From an uncultured Christensenella sp. (GTDB lineage Bacteria > Bacillota > Clostridia > Christensenellales > Borkfalkiaceae), in NCBI GenBank assembly GCA_910579525.1, contig CAJTUK010000007.1:1-64000 (forward strand): DNA of 64,000 nt. The letters run 5' to 3'. Positions 7,267-14,889 of this stretch are shown here, piece after piece (positions within the stretch are counted from its first letter, which is position 1; each line of letters begins with the position of its first letter). The position numbers and the translations under genes were made by a program. Under the pieces are notes generated by a model. It was not told the origin of the DNA. It saw nothing but the letters and a program-made list of their open reading frames with translations, and searched no databases.

Positions 7267-8707
7267 AAAACAGATCGCTTTTTCGGCGTTGACCGCAACG
7301 ATATGCCACCTGCTTTTGCTGGCGGTTATGTTCCTTATGGTGGTGATAAACTCCGACGGCGACCTGACTTACTTTTTCGAGAACGAACTGGGCAACGCGC
7401 TTACGGTATTGGTGGCGTCTTCGGCGCTGTCTTTGCTGGTATACTGTTTCTTCTTTATAGAAAACAAGAACGTTTTGTGCAAGTACTCGAAGATAATGGA
7501 AATTTATCTTGTGCTTTGTCTGTCGATGCTGTTTAACGTTCTGGTGGGAAAATACGTTTCGCCCACCGCCCGCCCGCTGTTGTTTTTCGCTTTGACAGCC
7601 TGCATGATTTTGAGGCGCAGAGAAGCGATATTTTTAAACAGCGTGTATATGTTGTTGCTGTTCGTATTCAACCGTTATCTCAATTCGGTTGACATAAGCG
7701 GCGGACACTACGAGATGATAGAGAGCTTTTCGAGCCTTTTGACGGTGTTCTGCGGCGGAATTATAAGCATATTTTTGATGAAGAGCGTAAAGACCCGCCT
7801 CGGCAGCGTGCTGGTCGGGCTGGTGCTGTTTGTTCCCTCGATAATAATAAACCTTGTTATGCAGGTGCCGGCTATGGAGAATTACGGCTGGTACAACGTG
7901 CTCGAAATAGGAATGTTCAGTATTTTCGACTGCGTGCTTTCCGTTCTGCTGTTTATGTGCGTTCTGCCCGTTATAGAGGGGTTGTTTTCAGAACTTACGG
8001 CGTTCAGACTGCGCGAGCTTACCTCCGACAACGCGAGGCTGATTAAAAAGATGAAGCAGCAGGCGTTGGGAACGTATAACCACAGCATCGTGGTGGCGCA
8101 ACTCGTGGAGGCGTGCGCGAGCGCGATAGGCGAGGACAGCGAACTTGCGCGGGCGGTGGCTTATTATCACGACGTGGGCAAACTTAAAAACCCCGAAATG
8201 TTCGCAGAGAATCAGAGCGAATACGATTTGCACAAGGAACTGACTCCCGAGCTTTCGGTAGATATAATACGTTCTCACGCGAAGGAGGGGGCGAAACTCA
8301 TCAAAAAGAACAAGCTGCCCGATATATTCGCGGACGTAGCGGTTCAGCACCACGGCACTATGCCCATAAAGTACTTTTATGCAAAGGCGCTGAAAATGAG
8401 CGACGGCGAGTTAAACGCGGCGAATTATTCTTACGCGGGACCCACGCCCACGACCAAGATAGCGGCGATAGTTATGATTTGCGACGCTTCGGAAGCGGCG
8501 GCGCGCTCGCTTTCGGACCGCACCCCCGAAAAGGTTGCGGCGCTGGTGGGCAACATAGTTGAAGAGCGTATGAATTTAGAGCAGTTTTCCGACTGCGACA
8601 TAACTATGCGCGAGCTCACGGTTGTGACGCGTACGGTTACAAACCAGCTTGCGGGCGTGTACCATTCGAGAGTGAAGTACCCCAAACTTGTTTTATCGAG
8701 GAAATAA
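7247..8707 (+). CDS. pgpH: 7TM-HD domain protein (PgpH/YqfF type) lacking the extracellular domain
   Basis: The product has 486 residues; Listeria PgpH and Bacillus YqfF have about 700. Roughly seven membrane helices fill residues 8-245, and a cytosolic HD phosphohydrolase domain follows. Visible metal ligands are His279 (TYNHS), His308-Asp309 (YYHDVGK), His344, His368-His369 (QHHG) and Asp413 (MICDAS). PgpH hydrolyses c-di-AMP. The 7TMR-HDED domain usually inserted after the first helix is absent. The TTG at 7247 is preferred because GGGAGAA lies about 9 nt upstream; an ATG at 7259 lacks such a site. The position between phoH and ybeY supports orthology. Confidence 0.85.
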   Translation: MKINMTKKQIAFSALTATICHLLLLAVMFLMVVINSDGDLTYFFENELGNALTVLVASSALSLLVYCFFFIENKNVLCKYSKIMEIYLVLCLSMLFNVLVGKYVSPTARPLLFFALTACMILRRREAIFLNSVYMLLLFVFNRYLNSVDISGGHYEMIESFSSLLTVFCGGIISIFLMKSVKTRLGSVLVGLVLFVPSIIINLVMQVPAMENYGWYNVLEIGMFSIFDCVLSVLLFMCVLPVIEGLFSELTAFRLRELTSDNARLIKKMKQQALGTYNHSIVVAQLVEACASAIGEDSELARAVAYYHDVGKLKNPEMFAENQSEYDLHKELTPELSVDIIRSHAKEGAKLIKKNKLPDIFADVAVQHHGTMPIKYFYAKALKMSDGELNAANYSYAGPTPTTKIAAIVMICDASEAAARSLSDRTPEKVAALVGNIVEERMNLEQFSDCDITMRELTVVTRTVTNQLAGVYHSRVKYPKLVLSRK

Positions 8708-8770
8708 AGCGTATTTAGGAATTTTTGCGTAGCTGTTGCCGCTTGATTCCGGAACCGGTATAAATATATT

Positions 8771-9232
8771 ATGTTTAAGATTTATTGCGACGATTACGAT
8801 TTTTGCCCGATTGAGAAGGCTATTGACGAAGAGGTCGGGTGCGGTTGCGGGCTTTCCGCCGAAATTATTTTTACTGACGAAGAGGAAATTAAAATGCTCA
8901 ACCGCGAAACGCGGGGAACGGACGCGGTTACGGACGTTTTGAGCTATCCTTCGCTGGACGGGATAAAGGGAAAACGGCTGAAAAAAGAGGATTATTCCGC
9001 TGACCTTGACGAAGAGGGCAATATATTTTTGGGAAGCATAGCGATATGTACCGCCAGAGCGAAGGAACAGGCGGAGGAATACGGGCACGGCTACGAGCGC
9101 GAGCTGAATTATCTTGCCGTGCACGGGCTGTTGCACCTTTTGGGTTACGACCATATGACGGACGAGGACAAGCCCGAAATGCGCGAAAGGGAAGAAGCGG
9201 TTATGAAAAGGTTGGGACTTGCGAGAGAGTGA
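8771..9232 (+). CDS. ybeY: Endoribonuclease YbeY
   Basis: The product has 153 residues, the standard length. The zinc motif H-x3-H-x5-H is present as HGLLHLLGYDH (His118, His122, His128), preceded by the RGTDAVTDVLSYP and FLGSIAI elements conserved in the family. YbeY is a metal-dependent RNase involved in 16S rRNA 3'-end processing and late ribosome quality control. It lies in the conserved phoH-pgpH-ybeY-era order, although the dgkA and cdd genes that often separate it from era are missing here. Confidence 0.95.
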   Translation: MFKIYCDDYDFCPIEKAIDEEVGCGCGLSAEIIFTDEEEIKMLNRETRGTDAVTDVLSYPSLDGIKGKRLKKEDYSADLDEEGNIFLGSIAICTARAKEQAEEYGHGYERELNYLAVHGLLHLLGYDHMTDEDKPEMREREEAVMKRLGLARE

Positions 9233-9289
9233 GTTCGGGCACGGCTGATAAAGAGCGCGGAACAGCTTTTTGAGCGTGAGGAGGAATCA

Positions 9290-10168
9290 ATGAAATCGGG
9301 TTTTATAGGTGTTATAGGTAAGGCGAACGCGGGGAAAAGTACGCTCATAAACGTGCTCGTTGGCGAAAAGGTAGCTATAGTTTCGCCCAAGCCGCAGACG
9401 ACGCGCCATTCGATTATGGGCGTTTTGACCAGGGAAGATTATCAGCTTGTGTTCGTGGATACCCCCGGTATATATAAGAGCGCAAATTATCTGACCGATA
9501 TGATGATGAAAACTACGGACGACACCGCGAAGGACGTGGATTTTATTTTATTTGTTCAGGACGGGCACGAGGGGATTTCGGAGAACGATATAGAACTTAT
9601 TAAAAAGTATTCTTCGGGTAAAATTCCTATGGCGGTAGCCTATACGAAGATAGACATAATGCCCAAGGAAAACATTGCGGACGACGTTAAAAAACTCTAT
9701 GAAAACGGCATAGAGTGCGACGTGTTCCCCGTTTCCGCGAGGAAGTATCAGAATATAAAGAAACTCGAAAAGTATCTTGCCGACAAGATGCCCGAGGGCG
9801 GTAAGGTAATAGAGGAGGACATAGTTTCGGACAAGAGCGAAAAGTTTATGATCGCCGAAATTATGCGTGAAAAAATCCTTTTGAAGTTCGACGACGAAAT
9901 TCCGCACGGGATAGCTATTGTTATAAATACTTTCGAACGGCGCGAGAACGGAACTTTTGAGGTAAACCTCGATATTATATGTGAAAAAGCCAACCATAAG
10001 GCGATACTTATAGGTAAACAGGGGCGGGCGATAAAGGAAGTATCTTCCTTCGCGCGCGAGGGTATGGAAAAGTTTTTGGGCGCGAAGGTGTTTTTGACTA
10101 CGTATGTGCGCGTGGAAGAGGATTGGAGAAACAGACCGGGGCTTATTAAAGACGTTTTTATCGTATAA
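9290..10168 (+). CDS. era: GTPase Era
   Basis: The product has 292 residues. G1 is GKANAGKS (10-17), G3 is DTPG (57-60) and G4 is TKID (119-122). The C-terminal half carries a type II KH domain with the GKQGRAIKEVS loop. Era binds the 3' end of 16S rRNA and helps assemble the small ribosomal subunit, often near the membrane. The start has a near-perfect GAGGAGG site. It is the last clear member of the run on the plus strand before a short convergent gene. Confidence 0.96.
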   Translation: MKSGFIGVIGKANAGKSTLINVLVGEKVAIVSPKPQTTRHSIMGVLTREDYQLVFVDTPGIYKSANYLTDMMMKTTDDTAKDVDFILFVQDGHEGISENDIELIKKYSSGKIPMAVAYTKIDIMPKENIADDVKKLYENGIECDVFPVSARKYQNIKKLEKYLADKMPEGGKVIEEDIVSDKSEKFMIAEIMREKILLKFDDEIPHGIAIVINTFERRENGTFEVNLDIICEKANHKAILIGKQGRAIKEVSSFAREGMEKFLGAKVFLTTYVRVEEDWRNRPGLIKDVFIV

Positions 10169-10195
10169 AAAACGGCAGGGATTATTCCTTGCCGT
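10167..10195 (-). terminator. Terminator of the yqzL-like gene
   Basis: The arms at 10172-10180 and 10187-10195 pair over 9 bp with one G-U; on the minus strand a T-run follows (10167-10172 complement). The stem overlaps the last codons of the tiny minus-strand gene and starts just after the era stop. Confidence 0.7.
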
Positions 10196-10286
10196 CTAAC
10201 TGTTTGTAAAGCATATAGTAACTTACGTTGCCCGTTTTTTCAAACATTTTCCATGCGAGTTCGGCTGCGTCTTTGTCTCTTTTCAT
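10182..10286 (-). CDS. yqzL: YqzL-like small protein (34 residues)
   Basis: This short frame codes for 34 residues, with the core LAWKMFEKTGNVSYYMLYK. It fits the pattern W-K-x-F-x-x-T-G-x-(I/V)-x-x-Y-x-(L/M)-Y-K of the YqzL family, tiny proteins of unknown function encoded between era and recO in Bacillus. An AAGGAG stands 9 nt before the ATG, and a terminator overlaps the stop. The location between era and recO matches exactly, but here the gene is on the opposite strand, convergent with era. It is too short for most gene callers and easy to miss. Confidence 0.75.
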   Translation of the reverse strand: MKRDKDAAELAWKMFEKTGNVSYYMLYKQLDGKE

Positions 10287-10346
10287 AATAATTGTCTCCT
10301 TAAAAAGAGAATGTGCCTTTTTTTAAAAATTATTAAAAATTTTTAC

Positions 10347-10382
10347 CGCGCCGATGCAAAACCACGGTTTTGCATCGGCGCG
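10347..10382. repeat. Perfect 17-bp inverted repeat with a 2-nt loop
   Basis: The arms at 10347-10363 and 10366-10382 (starting CGCGCCGATGCAAAACC) are perfectly complementary. There is no T-run next to either arm, so this is not a standard terminator. It sits between the yqzL-like start and recO, in the divergent control region. Confidence 0.7.
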
Positions 10383-10433
10383 CCCGAGTTGCGGCTTTGT
10401 ATATTTGCGTGCCGTTATTAGCGTGGGGTATAT

Positions 10434-11153
10434 ATGGAAATAAAATTAAACGCATTGATGCTGCGCGCCGCGGATTACGGTGAAAACGATAAAATTCTGA
10501 CTTTGCTTACCGCGGAATACGGCAAGATAACCGCCGGAATCAAGGGCGTAAAAAAACCTGCGGCAAAACTCAAATTTTCGGCGCAACCCTTCTGTTTTGC
10601 CGAATACGTGCTGGCAAGGCGCGGGGAGAAGTTTACCGTTATAAACTGTTCCGAATTGGAGAGCTTTTATGACCTGCGGACGGACGTGAATAAGTTTTAC
10701 GCCGCTTCCGCAATGGTTGAAGCCGTTTGCGCGGCGACTTACGAGGGGGCGGAATGCGCGTCCGTTTTGTACGAATGCGTAAGGACGCTTTCTGAAATAT
10801 GCGCCGGCGACGAAAAACTGCCCTTAATAAAATTTTTAAGTTTTGTGCTCGCCTTTTCGGGCTACGCCATAGCTTTGGACGGTTGCGCGGAGTGCGGCGG
10901 GGAACTGATAAACGAGGAAAAACTGCGATTCGATATGGACGCGGGGGCGTTTACTTGTTTCGAGTGCGGAACGGGCGCGGGCGCGAGCCGCGTGACATAT
11001 AACGTTTTGAGGAAAATAGCGGGGAAGAGTTACGAAGAAGATTTTATAACCGACGACGGCGAAAAGCGCGCTTTGCGGCTGATAAGGGAGTATTTTGCGT
11101 ACAAGACGGACAGCCCGCTGAAGAGTCTGGCGGAGTATATAAGACTTATATGA
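10434..11153 (+). CDS. recO: DNA repair protein RecO
   Basis: The product has 239 residues. The N-terminal OB fold begins with the standard pattern (ADYGENDKILTLLTAEYGK), and the helical C-terminal part carries a four-cysteine zinc site at C151-x2-C154 and C175-x2-C178. RecO anneals SSB-coated single strands and helps RecR load RecA in the RecFOR pathway. The gene closes the era-recO block and is followed by a terminator. In many Bacillota glyS or recO neighbours follow; here a small regulator comes next. Confidence 0.93.
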   Translation: MEIKLNALMLRAADYGENDKILTLLTAEYGKITAGIKGVKKPAAKLKFSAQPFCFAEYVLARRGEKFTVINCSELESFYDLRTDVNKFYAASAMVEAVCAATYEGAECASVLYECVRTLSEICAGDEKLPLIKFLSFVLAFSGYAIALDGCAECGGELINEEKLRFDMDAGAFTCFECGTGAGASRVTYNVLRKIAGKSYEEDFITDDGEKRALRLIREYFAYKTDSPLKSLAEYIRLI

Positions 11154-11156
11154 AAT

Positions 11157-11192
11157 AAAAGCCCCCGCAGGCTATGAATCGGAGGCTTTTAC
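11157..11192 (+). terminator. Terminator after recO
   Basis: AAAAGCC and GGCTTTT arms enclose a region that can extend the stem; T residues end the structure. It starts 3 bp after the recO stop. Confidence 0.65.
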
Positions 11193-11257
11193 TTTGCCGT
11201 AAAAACCCAAGACGGCAACAAAGGACAAAGTGTCGGGTTTTCTTATGAATATCGCAA

Positions 11258-11302
11258 TTCGGAAAATTCCGAAAGTCAAGTATTTTTTCGGAAAATTCCG
11301 TG
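11258..11302. promoter_or_regulatory. Two operator-like palindromes before the XRE regulator gene
   Basis: TTCGGAAAATTCCGAA (11258-11273) is a perfect 7+2+7 palindrome. A second copy, TTCGGAAAATTCCG (11287-11300), keeps the 12-bp core. Their centres are 29 bp apart and the second ends 13 bp before the GTG start. This is typical of an autoregulated HTH gene. Confidence 0.65.
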
Positions 11303-11312
11303 AAATATTTGC

Positions 11313-11525
11313 GTGGAAAGAGAATTCAGGCAAATTTTAACGGAATATTTACGGGAAAGCGGGCTCACGCAGAGCGAGTTTGCCAGAAGAATGGGTGCGA
11401 AGCCTTATCTTGTGAACGACTGGTTGCGCGGCAAGGCGAAACCCGGTTATGACGCGTTGAAAACGATGGTGAAAACGTTAGGCGTTCCGGCGGAATATTT
11501 ATTGGGGCTTTCGGACGAGTATTGA
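11313..11525 (+). CDS. Small XRE-family HTH regulator
   Basis: The product has 70 residues and is almost only a Cro/C1-type HTH, with SGLTQSEFARRMGAKPYLVN as helices 2-3 and the usual YLLGLSDEY C-terminus. The start is GTG. Tandem palindromes directly upstream suggest negative autoregulation. No partner toxin or phage gene is adjacent, and the gene is flanked by terminators, so it stands alone between recO and ppdK. Its other targets cannot be told. Confidence 0.85.
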   Translation: MEREFRQILTEYLRESGLTQSEFARRMGAKPYLVNDWLRGKAKPGYDALKTMVKTLGVPAEYLLGLSDEY

Positions 11526-11563
11526 ACGTAAAAACGGCTTAAAGCCGCTTTGGGTTTGGATTG

Positions 11564-11593
11564 AAAGGGCAACCGTGCGGTTGCCCTTTTTTT
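11564..11593 (+). terminator. Terminator after the XRE gene
   Basis: The stem AAGGGCAACC / GGTTGCCCTT with a GTGC tetraloop is followed by seven T residues. Confidence 0.9.
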
Positions 11594-11619
11594 GATTTAA
11601 GGGACGGAGAACCTGTGCC

Positions 11620-11658
11620 CCCGCGCCCGCCCGCACAAAATGCGCGGGCGGGCGCGGG
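11620..11658. repeat. GC-only 15-bp inverted repeat
   Basis: The arms at 11620-11634 and 11644-11658 (CCCGCGCCCGCCCGC and its complement) are perfect, with a 9-nt A-rich loop. No T-run follows, so it does not look like a normal terminator. It lies in the gap between the XRE gene and the ppdK promoter. Confidence 0.6.
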
Positions 11659-11723
11659 AGGGGGGAGATTTTGCCGTATTATTCCATAATTGAGTAATTT
11701 TATATAAAATTTTGCCGAAACGC

Positions 11724-11752
11724 TTGATTAATGGATATTTTTATATTAAAAT
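11724..11752 (+). promoter_or_regulatory. Promoter of ppdK
   Basis: TTGATT (11724-11729) and TAAAAT (11747-11752) are 17 bp apart. The ppdK start lies 45 bp further on, behind TTGGAGGAA. Confidence 0.75.
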
Positions 11753-11796
11753 AGTTTGGATAAGAATAAAACATAATTTATTGGAGGAATTTTCAA

Positions 11797-14451
11797 ATGG
11801 CAAAAAAATATTGCTATCTCTTTACCGAAGGAGATGCAAGTATGCGCGCACTGTTGGGCGGTAAGGGTGCAAACCTTGCCGAAATGACCAAAATCGGGTT
11901 GCCCGTTCCGCAGGGATTTACTATCTCTACCGAAGCGTGCACGCAGTATTACGAGGACGGCCGTAAAATAAACGACGATATTCAGGCGGAAATTTTGTCT
12001 TACATCGACAAGATGGAAAAAGTTTGCGGAAAGAAATTCGGCGACAAGGTAAATCCCCTGCTCGTATCCGTACGTTCCGGCGCGAGGGCTTCGATGCCGG
12101 GCATGATGGACACCATTTTAAACCTCGGACTTAACGAGGACGTCGTTAACACCATTGCGGAAAAGTCTAACAACCCCCGCTGGGCGTGGGACTGCTACAG
12201 AAGATTCATTCAGATGTTCTCCGACGTGGTTATGGAAGTGGGCAAGAAGTATTTCGAAAAGCTCATTGACGAAATGAAGGAGAAGAAGGGCATAGAATAC
12301 GACGTCGAGCTCACCGCAGAAGATTTGAAAGAGCTTGCTTGCCAGTTCAAAGCCGAATATAAGAACCAGCTCGGAAAGGACTTCCCCGACGACCCGAAGG
12401 AACAGCTTTTCGAAGCGGTTAAAGCCGTTTTCCGTTCGTGGGACAACCCCCGCGCGAACATCTACCGTATGGACCACGATATCCCTTACAGCTGGGGTAC
12501 CGCGGTAAACGTGCAGATGATGGCGTTCGGAAACCTTGGCAATACTTCGGGTACGGGCGTTGCGTTTACGCGTAATCCCGCGACGGGCGAAAAGGGACTT
12601 ATGGGAGAATTCCTTGTTAACGCGCAGGGCGAAGACGTTGTTGCCGGCGTTCGTACTCCCATGCCCATAGACCAGATGAAAGACGTATTCCCCGAGGCAT
12701 ACGCACAGTTCCAGAAAGTTTGCTCCACTCTTGAAAACCATTATCGCGATATGCAGGATATGGAATTCACCATTGAGGATAACAAGCTCTACATGCTTCA
12801 GACCCGTAACGGCAAGCGTACCGCCGCAGCCGCTATAAAGATTGCTTGCGACCTCATTGACGAGGGAATGATTACCGAGCAGGAAGCGCTTATGCAGATC
12901 GACGCGAAGTCGCTCGACATGCTTTTGCACCCGCAGTTTGACGCGAAGGCTTTGAAAGAAGCGGACAAGAACAACGTTGTCGGCAAAGGTATCGCGGCTT
13001 CTCCCGGCGCTGCCGCAGGTTCGATAGTGTTCACCGCAGAGGACGCGGTTATTGAAGGCAAGAAGGGCAAGAAGGTTGTTTTGGTACGCCTTGAAACTTC
13101 GCCCGAAGATATCGAAGGTATGAAGTACGCGCAGGGTATTTTGACGGTACGCGGCGGACAGACTTCGCACGCGGCGGTTGTTGCGCGCGGTATGGGAACT
13201 TGCTGCGTTTCCGGTTGCGGCGACATAAAGATGGACGAGGAGAACAAACAGTTCACCCTTGCGGGTAAAGTGTTCAAAGAGGGCGACGGGCTTTCGCTCG
13301 ACGGTTCGACCGGTAACATTTACGATTGCCTTATTCCCACCGTACCCGCAGACCCCAACTCGGGTTACTTCGGCAGAATTATGGAACTTGCCGACAAATA
13401 TAAGAAACTGGGCGTAAGAACCAATGCCGACACCCCCGCTGACGCAAAACAGGCTGCGGCGTTCGGCGCGCAGGGCATAGGACTTTGCCGTACAGAGCAT
13501 ATGTTCTTCGATCCCGCTCGTATCGGCGCGTTCAGAGAGATGATTTGCTCCGACACCGTTGAAGAGAGAGAAGCGGCTCTCGCAAAAATCGAGCCCATGC
13601 AGCAGGCGGACTTCGAAGGGCTTATGGAAGCTTTGGAAGGACAGCCCGTTACCATACGTTTCCTCGATCCTCCCCTTCACGAGTTTGTTCCTACGGACGA
13701 AGAGGATATCAAGGCGCTTGCAAACGCGCAGGGCAAGACCGTTGCGCAGATCAAGCAGATTATAAGCGATTTGCACGAGTTTAACCCGATGATGGGTCAC
13801 CGCGGTTGCCGTCTTGCTGTAACTTATCCCGAAATCGCCGTTATGCAGACCAAGGCCGTTATTAAAGCGGCTATAGCGGTTCAGAAGAGACACAAGAAGT
13901 GGAAGGTAGTTCCCGAAATAATGATTCCCCTTACGGGCGAAGTAAAGGAACTTGCTTTCGTTAAAAATATAGTAGTTAAGACCGCGGACGAAGTCATTGC
14001 TTCTTCCGGCGCCAAACTCAAATACGAAGTCGGCACGATGATAGAAATTCCCCGTGCCGCGCTCACTGCCGATGAAATTGCAAAGCAGGCGGATTTCTTC
14101 TGCTTCGGTACAAACGACCTTACGCAGATGACCTTCGGATTCAGCCGTGACGACGCGGGCAAGTTCTTGCCTTCTTACTACGCAAACAAGATTTACGAGA
14201 GCGACCCGTTTGCGCGCCTCGATACTATCGGCGTAGGCAAGCTGATGGAGACCGCCGTTAAACTCGGCAAGAAAGGTAACAAGAAAATTCACTGCGGTAT
14301 CTGCGGCGAACACGGCGGAGATCCTTCGTCCATAGAGTTCTGCCACAATATCGGGCTCAACTACGTTTCGTGCTCGCCTTACCGTGTGCCCATCGCAAGA
14401 CTTGCGGCTGCACAGGCTGCTATTAAACAAAGCAAGGAGAACAAAAAATAA
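11797..14451 (+). CDS. ppdK: Pyruvate, phosphate dikinase
   Basis: The product has 884 residues, the usual length. The N-terminal ATP-grasp part includes GGKGANLAEM (about 22-31) and SVRSGARASMPGMMDT. The central phosphohistidine domain has GGQTSHAAVVARG with catalytic His458. The C-terminal PEP/pyruvate barrel carries CGICGEHGGDP with Cys833 and Cys836. The enzyme interconverts pyruvate + ATP + phosphate and PEP + AMP + PPi. PPi made or used here links it to the two pyrophosphatase genes in the window. TTGGAGGAA precedes the start. The PPDK regulatory protein that often accompanies it is not nearby. Confidence 0.97.
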   Translation: MAKKYCYLFTEGDASMRALLGGKGANLAEMTKIGLPVPQGFTISTEACTQYYEDGRKINDDIQAEILSYIDKMEKVCGKKFGDKVNPLLVSVRSGARASMPGMMDTILNLGLNEDVVNTIAEKSNNPRWAWDCYRRFIQMFSDVVMEVGKKYFEKLIDEMKEKKGIEYDVELTAEDLKELACQFKAEYKNQLGKDFPDDPKEQLFEAVKAVFRSWDNPRANIYRMDHDIPYSWGTAVNVQMMAFGNLGNTSGTGVAFTRNPATGEKGLMGEFLVNAQGEDVVAGVRTPMPIDQMKDVFPEAYAQFQKVCSTLENHYRDMQDMEFTIEDNKLYMLQTRNGKRTAAAAIKIACDLIDEGMITEQEALMQIDAKSLDMLLHPQFDAKALKEADKNNVVGKGIAASPGAAAGSIVFTAEDAVIEGKKGKKVVLVRLETSPEDIEGMKYAQGILTVRGGQTSHAAVVARGMGTCCVSGCGDIKMDEENKQFTLAGKVFKEGDGLSLDGSTGNIYDCLIPTVPADPNSGYFGRIMELADKYKKLGVRTNADTPADAKQAAAFGAQGIGLCRTEHMFFDPARIGAFREMICSDTVEEREAALAKIEPMQQADFEGLMEALEGQPVTIRFLDPPLHEFVPTDEEDIKALANAQGKTVAQIKQIISDLHEFNPMMGHRGCRLAVTYPEIAVMQTKAVIKAAIAVQKRHKKWKVVPEIMIPLTGEVKELAFVKNIVVKTADEVIASSGAKLKYEVGTMIEIPRAALTADEIAKQADFFCFGTNDLTQMTFGFSRDDAGKFLPSYYANKIYESDPFARLDTIGVGKLMETAVKLGKKGNKKIHCGICGEHGGDPSSIEFCHNIGLNYVSCSPYRVPIARLAAAQAAIKQSKENKK

Positions 14452-14461
14452 GCCTTTTTGG

Positions 14462-14569
14462 TCTTTCTCCATTAGCTTTGAAGAAGCCAAGCAGTATCGT
14501 CGCAAATTTCTCAATGTGCTAACGCGCGAATCCCAATGGGAAGAAATAATTGTGGACGTATATCTTTAA
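14462..14569 (+). pseudogene. Possible remnant of a protein C-terminus
   Basis: After the ppdK stop, one frame ending at TAA 14567-14569 has a protein-like composition (FEEAKQYRRKFLNVL and WEEIIVDVYL). It has no start codon or ribosome site of its own. A terminator follows directly, as after a gene end. I do not recognise the family, and it may be chance. Confidence 0.25.
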
Positions 14570-14576
14570 TCAAATA

Positions 14577-14607
14577 GAAAGTCGTTACTTTATGTAGCGG
14601 CTTTTTT
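14577..14607 (+). terminator. Terminator downstream of ppdK
   Basis: AAGTCGTTAC pairs with GTAGCGGCTT (two G-U pairs) and is followed by TTTTTT. Confidence 0.7.
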
Positions 14608-14627
14608 ATTTCCTGCATTGATAATTC

Positions 14628-14656
14628 TTGATATTCTCTACTGATTGTGCTATAAT
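14628..14656 (+). promoter_or_regulatory. Strong promoter of the structured RNA / SLOG gene
   Basis: TTGATA (14628-14633) and a perfect TATAAT (14651-14656) are 17 bp apart. The expected start near 14662-14663 coincides with the first base of the long RNA hairpin. Confidence 0.85.
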
Positions 14657-14661
14657 AGCAA

Positions 14662-14831
14662 TGCGACATTATTGAGAATAGAACAGTCCATCAATTTTAA
14701 TGGGCGTATTCTATTATTTTAATTTAATCAGACGATACTAATTAGGTAGTAATGTACGGTATCGCGGTCTGATTGTTGAAATAGTAGAATTCGTTTTGCT
14801 ATGAAAATGGTGGACTCTCAATAGTGTCGCA
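14662..14831 (+). ncRNA. Unassigned ~170-nt structured RNA (single long interrupted hairpin)
   Basis: Five helices stack in one hairpin. 14662-14677 pairs with 14816-14831 (16 bp, one G-U). 14686-14698 pairs with 14804-14815 (12 bp, one bulged A). 14708-14719 pairs with 14779-14790 (12 bp, one G-U). 14726-14733 pairs with 14767-14774 (8 bp), and 14734-14738 with 14759-14763 (5 bp). An 8-nt bulge ATAGAACA (14678-14685) and a 20-nt apical loop remain. The structure starts at the predicted transcript start. I cannot assign it to a known RNA class. It may be a cis-regulatory leader, a separate small RNA, or a folded miniature inverted-repeat element. Confidence 0.6.
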
Positions 14832-14835
14832 ACTA

Positions 14836-14880
14836 TGCGAGAGGTACATGCTACGGTGTCGCTCTCGCAAGGGAGCGACA
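14836..14880 (+). promoter_or_regulatory. Two mutually exclusive hairpins over the SLOG gene ribosome site
   Basis: TGCGAGAG (14836-14843) can pair with CTCTCGCA (14862-14869). Alternatively TGTCGCTC (14857-14864) can pair with GAGCGACA (14873-14880). The two helices share 14862-14864. The AAGGGAG ribosome site (14869-14875) is almost entirely free in the first form; its 3' end is paired and the rest held in the loop in the second. The T-rich ATCTTATTTT after the second hairpin could also act as a weak terminator. Confidence 0.55.
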
Positions 14881-14889
14881 TCTTATTTT

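Noticed and set aside
12118..14514. Very long open frame antisense to ppdK
   Set aside because: It runs almost the whole ppdK length with an Arg/His/Leu-rich composition typical of a shadow frame opposite a GC-rich gene, and has no ribosome site or family motif.
14662..14831. Retron-type msr/msd RNA
   Set aside because: A long hairpin closed by an inverted repeat fits loosely, but no reverse transcriptase gene is found nearby on either strand.
14824..14889. GTG start 66 bp upstream in the SLOG gene
   Set aside because: It would translate the two-state hairpins and precede the normal DUF1273 N-terminus; no ribosome site is found before it.
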